Both the position numbers and the translations under genes were made by a program. A stretch of DNA of 64,000 nt from Marinomonas arctica (GTDB lineage Bacteria > Pseudomonadota > Gammaproteobacteria > Pseudomonadales > Marinomonadaceae), in assembly GCF_003259225.1 (NCBI RefSeq), contig NZ_QHJF01000016.1, positions 1-64,000 of the forward strand, in the 5' to 3' direction. Positions 27,110 through 35,800 of the stretch are shown here, in pieces. Numbering within the stretch: the stretch's first letter is position 1; each line of letters begins with the position of its first letter. The notes below the pieces were generated by a model, which was not told the DNA's origin, did not search any database, and worked only from the letters and a program-made list of their open reading frames with translations.

Positions 27110-27973
27110 TTAACATACTCTGCCATTCATTTTCTTTACCCCCTCAATCACTTCCTCGATCCACGCAACAGTAAGCCAATCGGGTGCAGAAGCGGAGCGA
27201 GAAAAAGCGATTTCTACCGCAGGAAGACTAGGTAAAAAATCACCGTCGATGATATCTAAAGAGTCATTTACGCTGATGCTAGCGATGGCAGAAATGGCTT
27301 TTTCGGCCATTAATAGGCTTTCGATAAGAGTAAGGTTGGCGGTGACACAATACAGCTGATAATCCATTCCCTTCTTCTGCAAACCATCCACAGCACTGGA
27401 GTGGAATTTACAGCTCGATTCATACAGCGCGAGTGACAATGGGTTCATCGACGCCCAATCAAAGCCTTTTTTCGCCACCCAAACGCCTTTATCTTGAAAC
27501 AAGGTTAAACCTTCATCACTGTCTGGTGTTCGTGTCACTAGGGCTAAATCCACGTCACCTTTGTCCATCCACTCCCTTAGTTCGGCTGAGGTACCAGTGC
27601 GAATTCGAAAGCGGATATTGGGTTGCATGGTTTCCATGACAGACATAATGATGATCAACAAATTCGCTACGTAATCATTAGGACAACCGAAATTAAGTAA
27701 GACGCCTTGCTGCGGACCCTTGATCGATTGCAACGCGCTTTCTTGCAGCTGCAAAATCCGCCGAGCGTAATGCACCAACTGCTGACCATCTTCAGTGAGC
27801 ACTTGATCTCGACCTCGCTTGCAAAACAGCTCCGTACCAACGTGTTCTTCTAAACGCTTCATCTGCATACTGATCGCGGACGGCGTACGAAAAGTCTGCA
27901 TGGCAGCGCGTTGAAAACTGCCATGATCGACAATCGCCACGAGGGTTTTTAATAGTTCCGTATCCAATGCCAT
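27110..27973 (-). CDS. LysR-type regulator (paralogue of 55425-56285)
   Basis: The HTH region reads SFQRAAMQTFRTPSAISMQM, then KRLEEHVGTELFCKRGRDQV. It is strikingly similar to the second LysR in this window (SFTRAAKQTFRTQSAISMQM), and both are divergent from a glutathione S-transferase gene. The C-terminal effector domain contains YESSCKFHSSAVDGLQKKG, echoed by YEPDCKFHSTAIDGLEKQG in the paralogue. The start is uncertain: ATG 27973 aligns with the paralogue, and a GTG at 27994 is also open. It likely regulates the GST gene and perhaps the DJ-1 gene downstream. Confidence 0.9.
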   Translation of the reverse strand: MALDTELLKTLVAIVDHGSFQRAAMQTFRTPSAISMQMKRLEEHVGTELFCKRGRDQVLTEDGQQLVHYARRILQLQESALQSIKGPQQGVLLNFGCPNDYVANLLIIIMSVMETMQPNIRFRIRTGTSAELREWMDKGDVDLALVTRTPDSDEGLTLFQDKGVWVAKKGFDWASMNPLSLALYESSCKFHSSAVDGLQKKGMDYQLYCVTANLTLIESLLMAEKAISAIASISVNDSLDIIDGDFLPSLPAVEIAFSRSASAPDWLTVAWIEEVIEGVKKMNGRVC

Positions 27974-28121
27974 CCTCTCTTTGTTTTTATGCACTTTAAC
28001 TTAAAGCTCTTTCACTCAACTGCATTCATCAAAATGCGTTATGCCAGCCTTCAATTTAATTCGCTTTTTTCTGTCTCTTTCTTGTCGCAAGATCAGACCA
28101 TTAACTATGAAGGAAAGACTT

Positions 28122-28733
28122 ATGATTCTGCACGATTTTTTGCCCTCAGGGAACGGTTATAAAATCCGTTTGTTATGCGCTTGTTTAGGCTTAAAAGTAA
28201 CGCTAAAACACTATGACATTACCAAAGGAGAAACACACACAGATTCCTTCTTGGCGATGAATCCAAACGGGAAAACTCCAGTATTAGAATTGGATGATGG
28301 ACAATGCTTAAGCGAAAGTAATGCAGTACTTCTCTATCTTGCAGAACAACACAAATCGGCCTTGTTGCCGACTGATGCCATTCTTAGGGCCAAGGTTTAT
28401 AAATGGTTATTCTGGGAGCAATACAGTCATGAACCCAACATTGCTTCACCACGTTTTTGGCTGACTCACAACGCCATGACGGATCTGAAAAAGCAGATGC
28501 TACCAGACCGAATAGAGCAAGGTCACGCCGCGTTAAAACAGATGGAAGAGACCCTAGCAACACAGACATTTTTAGTGGGAAATACCATCACATTAGCGGA
28601 TATTTGCCTATTCCCTTATACCCATGTGGCAGAAGAAGGTGGTGCGTATGAATTGTCTGCGTATCCCAATATCCAGCGCTGGATTAGACAGATTGAAGCT
28701 ATGGATTGGTTTATTCCGATTACTCACAGCTGA
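28122..28733 (+). CDS. Glutathione S-transferase family protein
   Basis: The protein is 203 aa from the ATG at 28122, which has AAGGAAAG upstream; the frame is open back to 28041 but that segment overlaps promoter DNA. The thioredoxin-fold N-domain has PSGNGYKIRLLCACLGL and the glutathione-binding NPNGKTPVLELDDGQCLSES. The helical C-domain has FLVGNTITLADICLFPYTHV. It conjugates or reduces using glutathione; the substrate is unknown. It is divergent from a LysR gene. Confidence 0.9.
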   Translation: MILHDFLPSGNGYKIRLLCACLGLKVTLKHYDITKGETHTDSFLAMNPNGKTPVLELDDGQCLSESNAVLLYLAEQHKSALLPTDAILRAKVYKWLFWEQYSHEPNIASPRFWLTHNAMTDLKKQMLPDRIEQGHAALKQMEETLATQTFLVGNTITLADICLFPYTHVAEEGGAYELSAYPNIQRWIRQIEAMDWFIPITHS

Positions 28734-29002
28734 TGCCGCGTCACATCCATACGCTTATACATGGCACGTACGATGTCTAAACGTGTGGATGCCACCTAGT
28801 TAAACCTTTTTTCCATCATATTTTGCTTAAAAAACTCTTCAAATTATTTTCCTAATTACTTGCACATTTCAACACTGGGTGCCATTTTTATAAATGACGC
28901 TATGTCTTATCCATGTAGTTCCGAGATATAAAGACCGCTGTATAGCACGGAAGAAGTTATCAATATTTGATTATCAAACATTGCTTTATCAAGGATTATT
29001 TC

Positions 29003-30598
29003 ATGAAGATATTTCGTACCATTCGAGGCCGCTATACCCTCGCGTTTGGCGGTTTAGCACTGATTTTTTTAGTGGTTGTGATCTCCACCGAGGCATTGGT
29101 TCATTATTTACAAAACAGCATGGGCAAGTACGCTTCTGGCGCGTCGTTAATTCAGAACGCCGATAGAGATTTGTACCAGTCACGCTTAGCGCTATCGACG
29201 TTTCTTTTTGCTCATGAAACGCAGTCAAAAGAGGACGTATTACTCAATGCACAGCAAGCATTTGATCGAATGCAGCAATTTAGACAGCTCACAGGAGATA
29301 TCACTGAAATCACCCACTTATTGGCAAATTTTGAGGCCACTTACCAACATTGGTTCGCCAATACGACACAGATAATGGAACAAAATGATGATGTCGCCAT
29401 GATGCGGTTTATTGATGAAAACCAAACAGCTTTCATCAAATTACGCAGCTTGTATGATCAATCTGAAGGTCTTATTGGCAAATATGCGACCCTTGAAAGA
29501 CAGACAATCAATGAATACACCAATCGCTTCAAACTTATAGTTGGTGTGTTGGCAGCCGGCGTTCTACTGCTCAGCATCTCGCTGGCTTGGTTTGCACCAC
29601 GCAATATTTCCAGAGCCATTAAACAAGTCACCTTTGGCGTTCGACAAATAAGCTCTGGCGATGGCGATTTAACCCGTCGTATTAACAGCACCAAACCAGA
29701 TGAAACGGGTGAGTTAAGCCGCGAGCTCGACAGTTTTGTCGCCCGCCTTGGCAGTTTAATTGGTCAAGTTCGTCATGGCTGCGAGCATATTCGCCAAGAA
29801 ATGTCTCACTTAGGAGAGTCCGCTTCATCGTCTGCTGACCTGAGCGAACGACAAAACCAAGCACTGGAATTCATCGTCACGGCAGTAGAAGAAATGGGCG
29901 GTGCGACCCGCGATGTCGCAAGGAATGCGGCCAACACGGTTGCTGAGGTTGAATCGTTAAACCATTCCGCTGACAACGGCATCATGCAACTGAATAATGC
30001 CATTGCACAATTAGATCGTCTTTCAACACAAATCCAGCAAGCTGCCATAGTCATCAATCAACTGTCTGACCGTTCAGATCGTATCGCCTCAGTCTTAGAT
30101 GTCATTCTGAGTATTTCGGAACAAACCAATTTATTGGCTCTAAACGCGGCAATAGAAGCCGCCAGAGCGGGCGAACAGGGTCGTGGATTTGCGGTTGTCG
30201 CCGATGAGGTACGCAACCTCGCCAGTAAAACCCAAGCGTCCACCGAAGACATTCAATCTATGATAAACGATCTGCAGGCCGGGGTTAGCAACGCAGTTTC
30301 TTCCATTAAAGAAAGTGTCGAGATGACACAAGTCAGTGTGGAGCTCTCCCACAAGACCATGGAGTCTATCGCGATTGTAAAAACATCCGCAGGGCGTATT
30401 TATGATTTTACCGCCCAAACCGCCAGCGCCACGGAAGAGCAAAGTAAGGTGACGGATGAGATCAATGAGAACCTATCCAATCTATCTGCAATGTCCAAAG
30501 AGGTAATGAATATATCCAAACGTATCAGCCACTCGGTTCATGAGACACTGACCAATTCAAATGAGCTAGCCGGACAAGTTAAGCGCTTCACTGTTTAA
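29003..30598 (+). CDS. Methyl-accepting chemotaxis protein
   Basis: The protein is 531 aa from the ATG at 29003 (AAGGA 7 nt upstream; an in-frame TTG at 28967 lacks a site). One membrane helix lies near the N-terminus and another around 183-203, bracketing about 150 residues of helical periplasmic domain (four-helix-bundle type). HAMP follows ([22 protein letters not shown]), then the signalling hairpin ([35 protein letters not shown]). There is no C-terminal CheR pentapeptide. The ligand is unknown. Confidence 0.93.
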   Translation: MKIFRTIRGRYTLAFGGLALIFLVVVISTEALVHYLQNSMGKYASGASLIQNADRDLYQSRLALSTFLFAHETQSKEDVLLNAQQAFDRMQQFRQLTGDITEITHLLANFEATYQHWFANTTQIMEQNDDVAMMRFIDENQTAFIKLRSLYDQSEGLIGKYATLERQTINEYTNRFKLIVGVLAAGVLLLSISLAWFAPRNISRAIKQVTFGVRQISSGDGDLTRRINSTKPDETGELSRELDSFVARLGSLIGQVRHGCEHIRQEMSHLGESASSSADLSERQNQALEFIVTAVEEMGGATRDVARNAANTVAEVESLNHSADNGIMQLNNAIAQLDRLSTQIQQAAIVINQLSDRSDRIASVLDVILSISEQTNLLALNAAIEAARAGEQGRGFAVVADEVRNLASKTQASTEDIQSMINDLQAGVSNAVSSIKESVEMTQVSVELSHKTMESIAIVKTSAGRIYDFTAQTASATEEQSKVTDEINENLSNLSAMSKEVMNISKRISHSVHETLTNSNELAGQVKRFTV

Positions 30599-30618
30599 TA
30601 AAGTACTTCTTAAAACCC

Positions 30619-30658
30619 AAAAAACCGTCGTAATCATCCATCAATTTCGACGGTTTTT
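30619..30658. terminator. Bidirectional terminator between the chemoreceptor and the di-heme protein
   Basis: AAAACCGTCG (30621-30630) pairs with CGACGGTTTT (from 30648), with A and T runs on both sides. It serves both convergent transcripts, including the end of the psp-linked operon. Confidence 0.85.
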
Positions 30659-30670
30659 GTCTATTTCATG

Positions 30671-31780
30671 CTATCTAAATGGCGTCGTAAAATGTGGATT
30701 GTCTATAAAAGTGGTATCTGTGAGGCTAGTCAAGAAAGCAATGAGTTGCTGCTTTTCATCGTCTGTTAACACAAAACGATGTAACTTATCATCAAGCAAA
30801 GGAGACGCTTCCCCTTGCTGAGCAGCACGTCCGCCAGCCGCATAATGCTCTATTACCTCCTCAAGTGTCGCAATAGAACCATCATGCATATAAGGCGCTG
30901 TTTTCGCGATATTGCGCAAGGTTGGCGTTCTAAATCGTCCTCGATCTAATGCATTTCCTGTGTGTTCATACAAACCTTGATTACCTTCTGGATACGCACC
31001 TTGTCCGTCTAGGTTATAAAGCCCCGTATTATGAAAAACGGGCGCTTGCGTCGCGTCGGAAAAGTGTACCCCCGAATGACAAGCGGAACACCCAACTCTG
31101 TCACTCATAAACAACGCTTCCCCTTGTTTCGCCTCCTCGCTCATGGCACTGTCATTGTGATTGTACTTGTAGTCATCGTAAGGAGATTGATAGCTTATTA
31201 AAGTACGTTCAAAAGAAGCTATCGCTTTAGTAATGGTATCGAAGCTAATTAGGGGATTTTGATTAGGAAAGGCTTTATAAAATAAATCTGGATAAATAGG
31301 GTCACGCTGTAAAAACAAAATTACTTTACCTTCTTGGCCTTTGGTATCCATTTCAATAGGATGAGTACCAAAGATAGGAACCTTTGCTTGGTCTTCTAAG
31401 CGCACTTCATTAGGGTTCGCCCAGGTCAGCGTTTTCATATAGGCCACATTTACAATCGCCATGGCATTCCGGCTATGAAACTGTCCTGTAACACCAACAG
31501 AAACAGGTCTTTGCTCTGAAAATGAATGTTCAGGCATATGACAAGTAGAGCAAGACATGTAACCGGGCCCAGACAAATTGGCATCATAAAAGAGACGCTG
31601 ACCTAGCGTGACTTTTTCCTTGCTAATTGGGTTATCCGCAGGGACGGTAGGAACCGGCATCCATGCAGGCAATGACCAAATATAATCGCCTGCATAAAGA
31701 TAAGGAGTACAAACTAGCAACATCAAACCCAAAGCAAGATGCTCAACTTGGGATGAAAGATAAGCACATTTGACCTCCAT
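30671..31780 (-). CDS. Di-heme cytochrome c peroxidase family protein (MbnH/MXAN_0977-like)
   Basis: The protein is 369 aa from the ATG at 31780 (GGGAGG 4 nt upstream). An N-terminal hydrophobic signal precedes two c-type haem sites, CSTCH (about 80-84) and CSACH (about 235-239). The segments VTLGQRLFYDANLSG, HSRNAMAIVNVAYMKTLTWA and VPIFGTHPIEM match the di-heme enzyme group related to MbnH and MXAN_0977 better than classical bacterial peroxidase. MbnH oxidises a Trp of its partner MbnP; no MbnP-like gene is seen here. It lies 23 bp after the small membrane protein and appears to be the last gene of the psp operon. Confidence 0.9.
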   Translation of the reverse strand: MEVKCAYLSSQVEHLALGLMLLVCTPYLYAGDYIWSLPAWMPVPTVPADNPISKEKVTLGQRLFYDANLSGPGYMSCSTCHMPEHSFSEQRPVSVGVTGQFHSRNAMAIVNVAYMKTLTWANPNEVRLEDQAKVPIFGTHPIEMDTKGQEGKVILFLQRDPIYPDLFYKAFPNQNPLISFDTITKAIASFERTLISYQSPYDDYKYNHNDSAMSEEAKQGEALFMSDRVGCSACHSGVHFSDATQAPVFHNTGLYNLDGQGAYPEGNQGLYEHTGNALDRGRFRTPTLRNIAKTAPYMHDGSIATLEEVIEHYAAGGRAAQQGEASPLLDDKLHRFVLTDDEKQQLIAFLTSLTDTTFIDNPHFTTPFR

Positions 31781-31803
31781 CAAACCTCCCAAAATCTTTT
31801 ATT

Positions 31804-31986
31804 TCAGACATAAATCCGTTTTGATAATAAATGCCCCATACTGTACAAAATAACAGCAATGGGAATATTCAACAACAAAACCAGTAGACAATCCATCGCC
31901 ACAGCCAATACAAAAGCGAAAACTGCATCCAAATATAGGCATACATTTCCCAACAATAAGAGGAAAAAAGACGTTTTCATCTGCAT
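31804..31986 (-). CDS. Small membrane protein between pspC and the di-heme gene
   Basis: This 60-aa protein is almost entirely hydrophobic, with two membrane-spanning stretches (SFFLLLLGNVCLYLDAVFAF and LAVAMDCLLVLLLNIPIAVI). I find no likeness to PspD. It is probably real: AAGGAGGG lies 7 nt before the ATG, it fits between pspC (33 bp away) and the di-heme gene (23 bp away), and its start region does not overlap either. Its function is unknown. Confidence 0.65.
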   Translation of the reverse strand: MQMKTSFFLLLLGNVCLYLDAVFAFVLAVAMDCLLVLLLNIPIAVILYSMGHLLSKRIYV

Positions 31987-32019
31987 TTACCAGCCCTCCT
32001 TACTTGCACAGATTAAAGA

Positions 32020-32469
32020 TTAGTCCCTAAGTTTTGAGAATTCACGATCTAGATCGAATTTTTTAGATGTAACATGTCGTTCTATTTCAGTCACTCGCCT
32101 CGTTGCATCATCCAATTTTTCTTTAGCGCGACGTAATCTTGAGTTCGCACTATCAGCGTACTTAAACATCTTCTTTGGCCGATAACTTTGTTGATGCTCA
32201 TCGTATTCATATTCGTACCCATCCTCACCTTTGGGGCGAACATCCAAGAACCACCAAAGCGCGATATAAGCAATAACCACAAAGCTACCAAGAAATAAAA
32301 AGCCCCCAAAGGTAAAAAGCCGTACCACCCATGCGTCGACATCAAAATGGTCTGCTAAGCCAGCACATACTCCCCCGAAGTAACCTTTTTTCTTATTACG
32401 ATATAAATTCAAATTCCAGCCATGGGATTTTTTAGACTTAAAACTTTCTTTCATTTTGCCATTCATCAT
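32020..32469 (-). CDS. pspC: Phage shock protein C
   Basis: In this 149-aa protein the PspC domain opens LYRNKKKGYFGGVCAGLADH and continues FDVDAWVVRLFTFGGFLFLG, followed by the membrane helix VVIAYIALWWFLDV. The C-terminal half, after GEDGYEYEYDEHQQSYRPKK, is a charged helix likely to form a coiled coil (RRAKEKLDDATRRVTEIERH). PspC with PspB relays inner-membrane stress to PspA. It lies between pspB and the small membrane protein, in operon spacing. Confidence 0.93.
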   Translation of the reverse strand: MMNGKMKESFKSKKSHGWNLNLYRNKKKGYFGGVCAGLADHFDVDAWVVRLFTFGGFLFLGSFVVIAYIALWWFLDVRPKGEDGYEYEYDEHQQSYRPKKMFKYADSANSRLRRAKEKLDDATRRVTEIERHVTSKKFDLDREFSKLRD

Positions 32470-32517
32470 TTTATTCCTCTCGACTGACTAATCCTCTACT
32501 GCTCAATTACTCGAAGA

Positions 32518-32766
32518 TCATCGGTACTCATCATTATCTCTACTACGCCAATCAGGGCTTTCTACATCTAAGATTTTTTCCAACGCTTGTACGCGATCTG
32601 TCAATTTATCAGCCTGCATTAATAGAGACTCTAACTCCCGCTTATCACTCTCATCTAATCCCTTTACGGCACGATTCTTACTTCGGTAATGCAATAACAA
32701 CCAAATAGGTGCCACTATCGACATAAAAATGATGGTAGGAACAAACAAAAATACAGCCATACTCAT
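32518..32766 (-). CDS. pspB: Phage shock protein B
   Basis: This 82-aa protein has an N-terminal membrane helix (FLFVPTIIFMSIVAPIWLLL) followed by the PspB hallmark HYRSK and a charged helix (DKRELESLLMQADKLTDRVQALEKIL). It ends with SPDWRSRD, matching the family's conserved end. It acts with PspC at the inner membrane to release PspF from PspA. It is 38 bp after pspA. Confidence 0.94.
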   Translation of the reverse strand: MSMAVFLFVPTIIFMSIVAPIWLLLHYRSKNRAVKGLDESDKRELESLLMQADKLTDRVQALEKILDVESPDWRSRDNDEYR

Positions 32767-32804
32767 AGTGCAATTCCTTTTTTATTAACTGATAAAGATT
32801 CAGC

Positions 32805-33476
32805 TTAGTTGGCCTTAGTCATTTTCTCTTTCAGACGAGCCAACTCATTGTTGATATCATCATCTTCCGCTAAGGCATCAATTTGTGATTTCAGATCTGC
32901 TTTTGGCTGCATGCCGATATCCATAGACTCAAGTTGACCTTCTAAGCTATCAACACGGCGCTCAAAGCGTTCAAATTTCTCAAAAGCATCGTCTAATGCT
33001 TCTTTATGATTCTGACGTTTCACACGCATACGACTTTCTACGCTGGATTGACGCAACAACATGGCTTTTTGCTTAGCTTTGGCATCATTCAATTTGATTT
33101 GTAACTGTCCTACTTCTTCATTTAAATGCTCAAGGTGCTCATCCAAAGCAGACAATTCTTTATCAATGACTGCTATCTCTTTTTCTATTTGCTGCTTTTC
33201 TGCAAGAGCGGCTCGAGCTAGGTCTTCTCGCCCTTTATTAATTGCCAGCATAGCTTTGCTTTCCCACTCTGCTGCTTCACTGCGCATACGCTCCAAACGG
33301 CGTCCTGTGGTTTTACGATCAGCAATCACACGAGCAGAGCTAGAACGTACTTCGACTAATGTTTCTTCCATCTCTTGAATCATCATTCGAATCATTTTTT
33401 TGGGGTCTTCAGCTTTATCCAGCAATGAAGTTAAATTGCTATTAATAATGTCCGTCATTCTTGAAAAAATACCCAT
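32805..33476 (-). CDS. pspA: Phage shock protein A
   Basis: This 223-aa protein is the normal length and is almost wholly coiled coil. It opens MGIFSRMTDIINSNLTSLLD, then KAEDPKKMIRMMIQEMEETL, both diagnostic of PspA/IM30. PspA binds damaged inner membrane and, at rest, inhibits PspF. It is first in pspABC, divergent from pspF, with a -24/-12 sigma-54 element upstream. Confidence 0.96.
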   Translation of the reverse strand: MGIFSRMTDIINSNLTSLLDKAEDPKKMIRMMIQEMEETLVEVRSSSARVIADRKTTGRRLERMRSEAAEWESKAMLAINKGREDLARAALAEKQQIEKEIAVIDKELSALDEHLEHLNEEVGQLQIKLNDAKAKQKAMLLRQSSVESRMRVKRQNHKEALDDAFEKFERFERRVDSLEGQLESMDIGMQPKADLKSQIDALAEDDDINNELARLKEKMTKAN

Positions 33477-33527
33477 GGTCTTATCTCCTATTTCATATGC
33501 AATTAATGAATTTCTTCATCTTGCTAT

Positions 33528-33543
33528 TACAGCATTCGTGCCA
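33528..33543 (-). promoter_or_regulatory. Sigma-54 promoter for pspA
   Basis: On the - strand TGGCACG-AATG-CTGTA places GG at the -24 and GT (usually GC) at the -12 position with correct spacing. It lies about 50 bp upstream of the pspA start, as expected for a PspF-dependent promoter. Confidence 0.75.
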
Positions 33544-33609
33544 AATTCCGTAAGCCTATGATTATTATTAATTTATTGATTTTATAGTGCTATTAACTCA
33601 ATTTTTAAT

Positions 33610-33642
33610 GGTTAAAATAGCTATTATTTAGTATTTTTAACC
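33610..33642. promoter_or_regulatory. Candidate PspF upstream activating sequence
   Basis: GGTTAAAA (33610-33617) and TTTTAACC (33635-33642) are perfect inverted arms, about 70-110 bp upstream of the sigma-54 promoter and 50 bp before pspF. The position suits an enhancer site that also gives pspF autocontrol. Confidence 0.5.
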
Positions 33643-33693
33643 ATATAAATTTGGCAAATTAAACCAACTACATTAAGAGCACTCAATACGCTT

Positions 33694-34704
33694 ATGAAAA
33701 ATAACCAAAGAGTCATTGGTAGCTCTCAGGCACTAGCAGATGCACTTGACCATGCCTCGATTCTGGCAGAAATTAATCGACCGATTTTGATCTGTGGTGA
33801 ACGAGGCAGCGGCAAAGAGCTCATTGCAGAGCGATTGCATTATTTATCACCTCGCTGGGACCAGCCTTTTATTAGCCTCAATTGCGCTGCCATTAGTGAC
33901 AGCTTAATGGAAAGTGAATTATTTGGTCATGAAGCGGGGGCTTTTACTGGTGCAACCAAGACTTACCAAGGCAGATTTGAACGTGCAGACGGCGGCACCT
34001 TATTTCTTGACGAACTAGGCACCATGTCTCTTAGGGTACAGGAAAAGCTACTTCGTCTTATTGAATATGGTGAATTCGAACGCCTCGGCAGTGCTAAAAC
34101 TCAACGAGTTAACGTTCGAATTGTCGCGGCAACGAACGCAAATTTACCTTCTCTTAGCAAGCAAGGCGAATTTCGTGCAGACCTACTTGATCGCCTTACC
34201 TTTGATGTTATTCAAGTTCCTCCATTACGAGATAGAAAAGAAGACATCGAAGAATTGGCCAATTTTTTTGCGATAAAACTCAGCACGGAACTTGGCTGGG
34301 AATATTTCCAAGGGTTTAGCCCCAAAGCACTAACATCTTTAAAGCAATATGATTGGCCTGGCAATATTCGTGAACTTAAAAACGTTGTAGAGCGTTCCGT
34401 TTATCGATGGGGCTTCCAAGCAGATCCCGTTGAGAAAATCGTAATTAATCCTTTTACTCATGCAAATGAAGAAGCAAGCGACAGCCTCATCAATACACAA
34501 GCCGTATTGGCAACCACAATAGATTCAAAACCATCAGGCTTTTCCCTTAATTCATCTTTGAGTTTGAAAGAGCAGACCTTTCAGCTGCAACAACACTTAA
34601 TTCAGCAAGCTCTTAAAGAAAATCAACACAATCAGCGACTCGCCGCTCAATCATTGGGACTCACTTATGATCAATTTAGGGGGTTGCTCAAGAAGCTCAA
34701 ATAA
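33694..34704 (+). CDS. pspF: Psp operon transcriptional activator PspF
   Basis: This 336-aa protein is an AAA+ sigma-54 activator with no N-terminal receiver domain, as is typical for PspF. Walker A is GERGSGKE. The sigma-54-contacting loop GAFTGA is intact in LFGHEAGAFTGATKTYQG. Walker B is GGTLFLDELG, with the R-finger region following. The C-terminal HTH reads QRLAAQSLGLTYDQFRGLL. It is divergent from pspABC and, by family, is held inactive by PspA. Confidence 0.95.
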   Translation: MKNNQRVIGSSQALADALDHASILAEINRPILICGERGSGKELIAERLHYLSPRWDQPFISLNCAAISDSLMESELFGHEAGAFTGATKTYQGRFERADGGTLFLDELGTMSLRVQEKLLRLIEYGEFERLGSAKTQRVNVRIVAATNANLPSLSKQGEFRADLLDRLTFDVIQVPPLRDRKEDIEELANFFAIKLSTELGWEYFQGFSPKALTSLKQYDWPGNIRELKNVVERSVYRWGFQADPVEKIVINPFTHANEEASDSLINTQAVLATTIDSKPSGFSLNSSLSLKEQTFQLQQHLIQQALKENQHNQRLAAQSLGLTYDQFRGLLKKLK

Positions 34705-34884
34705 CCTCTTAGTTATCTGAACAAGCTTTCTTATTACACTGTATTCAATTCTCGCACGTTAAGATGAAAATTCACCAGCCAACATAGCTTGTTGAGACAA
34801 TCCTCCTTCCGTATAGTCCGTGTTTTATACTATTGACGCTTGACACACTATTTTCGCCCTTTTAAGAAAAGACTTGATGGCGAC

Positions 34885-34911
34885 AACATTATATAATGTT
34901 ATACTATAACA
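34885..34911 (+). promoter_or_regulatory. Zur-like operator upstream of the FecBCD-type transporter
   Basis: TGTTATACTATAACA (34897-34911) is a perfect 15-bp palindrome around C34904. It matches the core of the gammaproteobacterial Zur box (GTTATANTATAAC). Immediately upstream and overlapping, AACATTATATAATGTT (34885-34900) is a second perfect palindrome. The sites end 25 bp before the transporter start. Confidence 0.7.
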
Positions 34912-34936
34912 AATTAATAACGGACATTGATTCGCC

Positions 34937-35788
34937 TTGATTAACCCAACCCTCTCAACGACTAAGCACCTTACACAACAAGACGATGCTTCTTATGCGT
35001 TTTTTTCTGGCTGCCAGCCCGCCGGCATACAGTTGAACGACGTCGCTTGGTCCCCTTATCGTGACAAGACGTTACTCAAGCCAATCACGGTTACGGTTCA
35101 CCCGGGTGAATTTCTCGCGATTGTGGGGCCAAATGGCTCCGGCAAAACCAGTTTGTTACGTTGTCTTTATCGTACCAATAAACCGACCAACGGTACGATT
35201 TTACTGGACGGTAAAAATCTTTGGTCCTTGTCGCCACGCCAATGTGCACAGCGTATTGCGACCGTTTTACAAGACACTGGTGGCGAGTTTGGCCTAAGCG
35301 TATTCGAGATGGTAGAAATCGGCCTAACACCAAAATCGCTAATGTGGGGTCGATCAGAAGAAGACACTCATATCATCGAAAGCACCTTAGTACTTCTAGA
35401 TGTGGCGCATTTAGCCGATCGGTCTTTTGATTCTTTGTCCGGCGGTGAACGTCAACGTGTGATGATCGCTAGGGCCTTGGCGCAACGGCCCGATGTGCTT
35501 ATTTTGGACGAGCCAACAAACCATTTAGACATTCGCCACCAACTCGATGTATTGGCTTTGCTGTCAAAGCTACCTTGCACCATTATTGTGTCTTTACACG
35601 ACTTGGCACTGGCGTCCGCCTACGCTGACCGAGTGTTAATCATGCAAGAGGGTGAAATGAAAGCCTGTGCACCACCCAACGAGGTATTCACCAAGCAACG
35701 GATAAAACAGGTATTTGATGTGGAGACTATTATTGATGAACACCCCGTCACACAAAGACCAAGATTCTCTTTTTATATCAATGATTAA
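34937..35788 (+). CDS. ABC transporter ATP-binding protein, FecE/FepC-type
   Basis: This 283-aa protein has Walker A GPNGSGKTSLLR, signature LSGGERQRVMIARALAQRP, Walker B VLILDEPTNHLD and the H-loop SLHDLALA, all intact. It belongs to the FecCD-linked ATPases (siderophore, haem, cobalamin, metal complexes). The start is unusual: TTG at 34937 with only a weak, distant GGA. A TGA closes the frame upstream, and no better start lies before the conserved domain. It is first in an ATPase-SBP-permease operon behind the Zur-like box. Confidence 0.9.
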   Translation: MINPTLSTTKHLTQQDDASYAFFSGCQPAGIQLNDVAWSPYRDKTLLKPITVTVHPGEFLAIVGPNGSGKTSLLRCLYRTNKPTNGTILLDGKNLWSLSPRQCAQRIATVLQDTGGEFGLSVFEMVEIGLTPKSLMWGRSEEDTHIIESTLVLLDVAHLADRSFDSLSGGERQRVMIARALAQRPDVLILDEPTNHLDIRHQLDVLALLSKLPCTIIVSLHDLALASAYADRVLIMQEGEMKACAPPNEVFTKQRIKQVFDVETIIDEHPVTQRPRFSFYIND

Positions 35789-35800
35789 CAGGAAAGATTC

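Noticed and set aside
28744..28790. A terminator after the first GST gene
   Set aside because: CATCCATACG and CGTGTGGATG pair with one wobble, but there is no T-run and the loop is long, so the call is too weak.
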